A stretch of DNA of 6,947 nucleotides from JBCDIQ01 sp039024295 (GTDB lineage: Bacteria > Bacteroidota > Bacteroidia > J057), in the NCBI GenBank assembly GCA_039024295.1, contig JBCDIQ010000318.1:1-6947 (forward strand). Reading direction: 5' to 3'. A program made the position numbers and the translations under genes. Under the pieces are notes generated by a model. It did no database searches and had not been told where the DNA came from. It saw only the letters and a program-made list of their open reading frames with translations. Every line of letters starts with the position of its first letter. Position 1 is the first letter of the stretch. Positions 4,474 to 6,947 of this stretch are shown piece by piece.

Positions 4474-5916
4474 ATGTACAGACTGGATATGTATCATACC
4501 ATCAAAACTTTATTGGGTCAAGGCTACTCCCAGCGAAAGATAGCTCGGGAGTTGTGCCTGCATCGCAAGACGGTTAAGCGTATTATAGATCGTCTTGAGA
4601 GTGGGGAAGGCCCTGGTCATTACGCGCGCAACCTGAAGCTATCGGATTTTGAGGACACGATTCGGGCGTGGTCTGGGAAGTTGAGCGGGGTACTGATTCA
4701 TCAGCGTTTGGTCGAGGAGCACGGCCTTGAGGTATCCTACACCACAGTGAGTCGGTACTTGCGCCGGCTGGCTGAGTCTTCTCAGGAGAGCTTTGCGCCG
4801 CTGGTTTGTGGTCCTGGCGAAGAGGCGCAGGTTGACTTCGGTGATGCCGGGCGCTTTAAGCTGGAGGATGGAGGAAGTTGTCGGGTGTGGGTCTTTGTGA
4901 TAACCCTTTCCCACAGCCGCTACAGCTATGAAGAGGTGGTGCGCGACCAGCGCGTGGCGACCTTTATTCGATGCCATCGCAACGCCTTTGAATACTTTGG
5001 CGGAGTACCTGCCCGGGTAAAGCTGGACAACCTCAAGGCTGGGGTGATAGCTCCGAGTTTTTATGAACCGGTATTGCAGCAGCAGTACGCCGAGTTCTTG
5101 GCTCACTACGGCTGTGCAGCTACGCCCTGCCGGGTAGGTAAGCCTGAGCACAAAGGCAAGGTCGAAAGCGGGGTAAAGTATGTGAAGAACAATTTCTTTC
5201 GCGGACTCCGCCAACAAGATCGATCCTGGGAAGGGTTGCAGCAAAAGCTTTCACTGTGGACTGAGAAGACCAACAGCCGCAAGCACGGCACCACACGCAA
5301 GATCGTTTGTGAGGCTTTTGAGACCTCGGAAAAGCCCGCTCTGTTACCCTTACCATTGAAGCGCTACGACTTGATCCGCTGGGAGCAGCGAAAGGTCAAC
5401 CGCTACGGTCACATCAGCTTTGATTGCAGCTACTACTCGGTGCCGCATAACCTGGTGGGCCAGCACGTCATTGCACAAAGCAACGGTTCGATCTTACGGA
5501 TTTTGGCAAACAATCAGGAAGTGGCCTTACACAAGGTTGCTTCAAAGCCCGGTACTTACCTCACCCGACAGGAACACCTTCCGGTTTACAAGCAGCAGCA
5601 AGGCATTGAGCATTTTCGGGAAAAACTCGCCCAGATCGGGCCACAGACCCTCGCCCTGCTCGAAGCCCTTTTTACCCACGATCCCACCCACTGGAAAGAA
5701 AAGGCACGCGGCATCTACTCACTGAGAAAACAGCACGAACATGCCATCATTGACAAAGCCTGCTCGCTAGCCCTGGACTATCAGCTCTATTCCTACCGAT
5801 CGGTCAAGGATATATGCGCCCGGTTGGCACATCCCCCCGACACCGAAGCTCACCACGAAATCGCAACTTCTCAACAAGGCTTTCATCACGATTTGGCCAC
5901 TTATGACCAGCTCTGA
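4474..5916 (+). CDS. istA: IS21-family transposase IstA (DDE integrase)
   Basis: IstA catalyses strand cutting and joining during transposition. From the ATG at 4474 it has 480 residues. An N-terminal helix-turn-helix ('GYSQRKIARELCLHRKTVKR', about 17-36) recognises the IS ends. The DDE catalytic domain holds Asp121 in 'AQVDFGDAG', Asp185 in 'VKLDNLKAGV' and Glu231 in 'GKPEHKGKVESGVKYVK', so the triad is complete. A beta-barrel-like C-terminal domain ('YSVPHNLVGQHV') follows, as in other IstA proteins. The frame is open back to a TTG at 4453, and another ATG exists at 4489. I chose 4474 because MYRLDMYHTIK is the usual family length before the HTH. The gene appears functional. Its last 16 bases are tandemly duplicated just after the stop. 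Confidence 0.95.
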   Translation: MYRLDMYHTIKTLLGQGYSQRKIARELCLHRKTVKRIIDRLESGEGPGHYARNLKLSDFEDTIRAWSGKLSGVLIHQRLVEEHGLEVSYTTVSRYLRRLAESSQESFAPLVCGPGEEAQVDFGDAGRFKLEDGGSCRVWVFVITLSHSRYSYEEVVRDQRVATFIRCHRNAFEYFGGVPARVKLDNLKAGVIAPSFYEPVLQQQYAEFLAHYGCAATPCRVGKPEHKGKVESGVKYVKNNFFRGLRQQDRSWEGLQQKLSLWTEKTNSRKHGTTRKIVCEAFETSEKPALLPLPLKRYDLIRWEQRKVNRYGHISFDCSYYSVPHNLVGQHVIAQSNGSILRILANNQEVALHKVASKPGTYLTRQEHLPVYKQQQGIEHFREKLAQIGPQTLALLEALFTHDPTHWKEKARGIYSLRKQHEHAIIDKACSLALDYQLYSYRSVKDICARLAHPPDTEAHHEIATSQQGFHHDLATYDQL

Positions 5917-5932
5917 TTATGACCAGCTCTGA
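5901..5932 (+). repeat. Perfect tandem duplication of 16 bp at the istA stop codon
   Basis: TTATGACCAGCTCTGA occurs at 5901-5916 and again at 5917-5932 with no gap. The first copy supplies the last codons and the TGA of istA. The second is therefore untranslated and does not change the protein, but it lengthens the istA-istB gap to 64 bp. It looks like a recent replication-slippage event. Confidence 0.92.
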
Positions 5933-5980
5933 GGACTACCGCTAATTCTTTTTCTTTTCACCCGTAAAAATAAACCCATT

Positions 5981-6733
5981 ATGACAACTACCCATCAGGC
6001 ACTCGACGAAAAATTGCGCTACCTCCGCATGAGTGCCATCCAGCAGTCACTCCAAGCCCGCAACCAGTATGCCCTCGAACAACGGCTTTCCTACATCGAA
6101 TTTTTTGAACTCTTAATCGAAGACGAATGTGTCCGAAGAAAGGCAAAAGCCTACCAGCAGCGCCTCTCCAAGTCCAAACTCAATTCCACAAAAACCCTCG
6201 AACACTATGACTTCGCCTTCCAGCCTGAGATCGACAAAAAGCGCATCCTTGACCTGGTCGCAGGACGATACATCGAGCAGTTTCAAAACATCATCCTCAT
6301 GGGAAAACCCGGAACGGGTAAAACCCATCTGGCTAACGCCTTCGGACTAGAAGCACTCAAGCAGGGCCGATCGGTCATATTTACCCATGTCAACTCACTG
6401 CTTGACCGCCTCCAACAAAGCCGAATCGACGGATCACACCACCGCATCATGAGCCAGATCAACAACGTTGACCTGCTCATCCTAGACGAACTTGGATTTA
6501 GAAAAATGCCGGCTCAATCCCTCGATGATTTCTTTGAACTCATACGTGCACGATACGAACAAAAGGCAACCATCTTCACTTCAAACCGAAGCTTCGAACA
6601 TTGGGGAGAAATATTTGGTGACAAAATCTTGGCAGGGGCCATCATCGACCGGATCGTACACCATGCGCACATCATCAAAATTAACGGCCAATCATACCGG
6701 ATAAAAGACTTCAACATCACCAAAAATAACTAA
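5981..6733 (+). CDS. istB: IS21-family helper ATPase IstB (AAA+)
   Basis: IstB is the DnaC-like AAA+ ATPase that assembles on target DNA and stimulates IstA. The 250-residue protein has an N-terminal helical domain ('LDEKLRYLRMSAI...LEQRLSYIEFFELLIEDE'). Next come Walker A GKPGTGKT (108-115), Walker B 'VDLLILDELGF' (163-173), a sensor-1-type 'IFTSNRSF' (198-205) and 'GAIIDRIVHHAH' (219-230) with the conserved Asp-Arg. All ATPase motifs are intact and length is normal for the family. The ATG at 5981 gives the family-typical beginning. It lies 64 bp after istA, whereas many IS21 elements have the two genes overlapping or nearly so, which could reduce coupling between them. Confidence 0.96.
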   Translation: MTTTHQALDEKLRYLRMSAIQQSLQARNQYALEQRLSYIEFFELLIEDECVRRKAKAYQQRLSKSKLNSTKTLEHYDFAFQPEIDKKRILDLVAGRYIEQFQNIILMGKPGTGKTHLANAFGLEALKQGRSVIFTHVNSLLDRLQQSRIDGSHHRIMSQINNVDLLILDELGFRKMPAQSLDDFFELIRARYEQKATIFTSNRSFEHWGEIFGDKILAGAIIDRIVHHAHIIKINGQSYRIKDFNITKNN

Positions 6734-6750
6734 CTTCAAACCCCTTGAAC

Positions 6751-6802
6751 ACTGGTACACTTTTCGCGCAAATAACCGGTACACTTTGCATGACATTTAA
6801 CA
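6751..6802 (-). repeat. Right terminal inverted repeat of the IS21 element
   Basis: Read on + it contains GGTACACTTT at 6754-6763 and 6778-6787 and ends TTTAACA. Its reverse complement begins TGTTAAATGTCATGC and matches the left end at 40 of 52 positions with identical box spacing (24 bp). An ATG at 6790-6792, inside the repeat, is in frame with the neighbouring transposase fragment. Confidence 0.85.
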
Positions 6803-6947
6803 CTCAAGGGAGTCGGATTTCTATCGTAGGGGATGGGGAGTACGATGGCTGTGATTGGCAAAAGGACATCGTTGAATTAGGCTGGCACTATGTCCTGAGA
6901 ACAGGAGCCAATCAATTGGTTCAAACCGAAGTTGGGGAGCAGGTTAG
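6803..6947 (+). pseudogene. Interior fragment of an IS4-like DDE transposase, 5' part missing, continues beyond the window
   Basis: The frame read from the IS junction gives 'GSRISIVGDGEYDGCDWQKD' followed by 'IVELGWHYVLRTGANQLVQT'. 'I.lvGDgEyDg......i...GW.YVlRt..N' is a hallmark of DDE transposases of the IS4/Tnp_DDE type, and the Asp in 'GDGEYDG' is probably the second catalytic Asp. The N-terminal half, with the first catalytic Asp, is absent from the window and is not found on the other side of the IS21 element. The IS therefore sits at a truncated transposase rather than simply splitting one in two. The frame extends back into the IS end to an ATG at 6790, which could in principle start a short chimeric product. 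The exact IS family is uncertain. Confidence 0.68.

Larger units (their letters stand above)
4388..6802 (+). mobile_element. IS21-family insertion sequence, apparently complete (about 2415 bp)
   Basis: The element carries istA and istB in the standard order on +, flanked by related 52-bp terminal repeats in inverted orientation. Both ends start with TGT (read inwards), carry a first AAAGTGTACC box at 16 bp from the tip, and a second identical box exactly 24 bp further in. That double-box layout is characteristic of IS21, where the transposase binds multiple sites at each end. Length is within the family range of about 2-2.6 kb. The tips were placed by aligning the two ends with equal spacing. 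No 4-8 bp target duplication is visible (left flank ends ATGTATAG, right flank begins CTCAAGGG). Either the flanks were rearranged after insertion or a tip is misplaced by a few bases. Confidence 0.88.

Noticed and set aside
4639..5244. 201-codon open frame on the - strand inside istA
   Set aside because: It is a shadow of istA on the opposite strand. istA has full DDE and HTH motifs, and the reverse translation shows no recognisable domain.

Overview
The window looks like an accessory region of a Bacteroidota chromosome, probably from the Cytophagales/Flavobacteriales side. This is inferred from sequence style: genes without clear Shine-Dalgarno sequences, a lipoprotein with a Cys-Lys-Lys-Asp-Glu-Glu-Glu start, short Sec signals of the type seen in that phylum, and Bacteroidota-type antitoxins. 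No rRNA, tRNA or CRISPR array was seen.

Left part (1-2862, all on +): the last 23 codons of a HicA-type toxin overlap a complete HicB-type antitoxin. Three exported proteins follow: an unrecognised 246-residue secreted protein 14 bp after hicB, a secreted S41-family peptidase (335 aa), and a 177-residue lipoprotein of unknown function. A 232-bp palindrome-rich intergenic stretch (2863-3094) separates these from the next, convergent genes.

Middle (3095-4353, all on -): a complete PIN-domain toxin/antitoxin pair whose toxin appears to start at TTG; two 10-bp palindromes upstream of it that could be operators; a REP-like imperfect hairpin; and a second antitoxin gene (79 aa) followed after 1 bp by only the first 18 codons of a VapC-like PIN toxin. 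That second module looks like a decayed TA pair in which the antitoxin outlived its toxin.

Right part (4388-6947): a complete IS21-family element of about 2415 bp, with istA (DDE transposase), istB (AAA+ ATPase) and two 52-bp terminal repeats, each carrying two AAAGTGTACC boxes exactly 24 bp apart. No target-site duplication is visible. Directly beyond the right end lies the interior of a different DDE transposase (IS4-like) that runs off the window. The region therefore reads as a zone of TA modules and insertion sequences that has undergone repeated insertion and deletion.

I found no clear evidence of a wholly new multi-gene system. The most informative items are the truncated toxin next to an intact antitoxin, the structured intergenic DNA at 2863-3094, and the mosaic junction at the right end of the IS.
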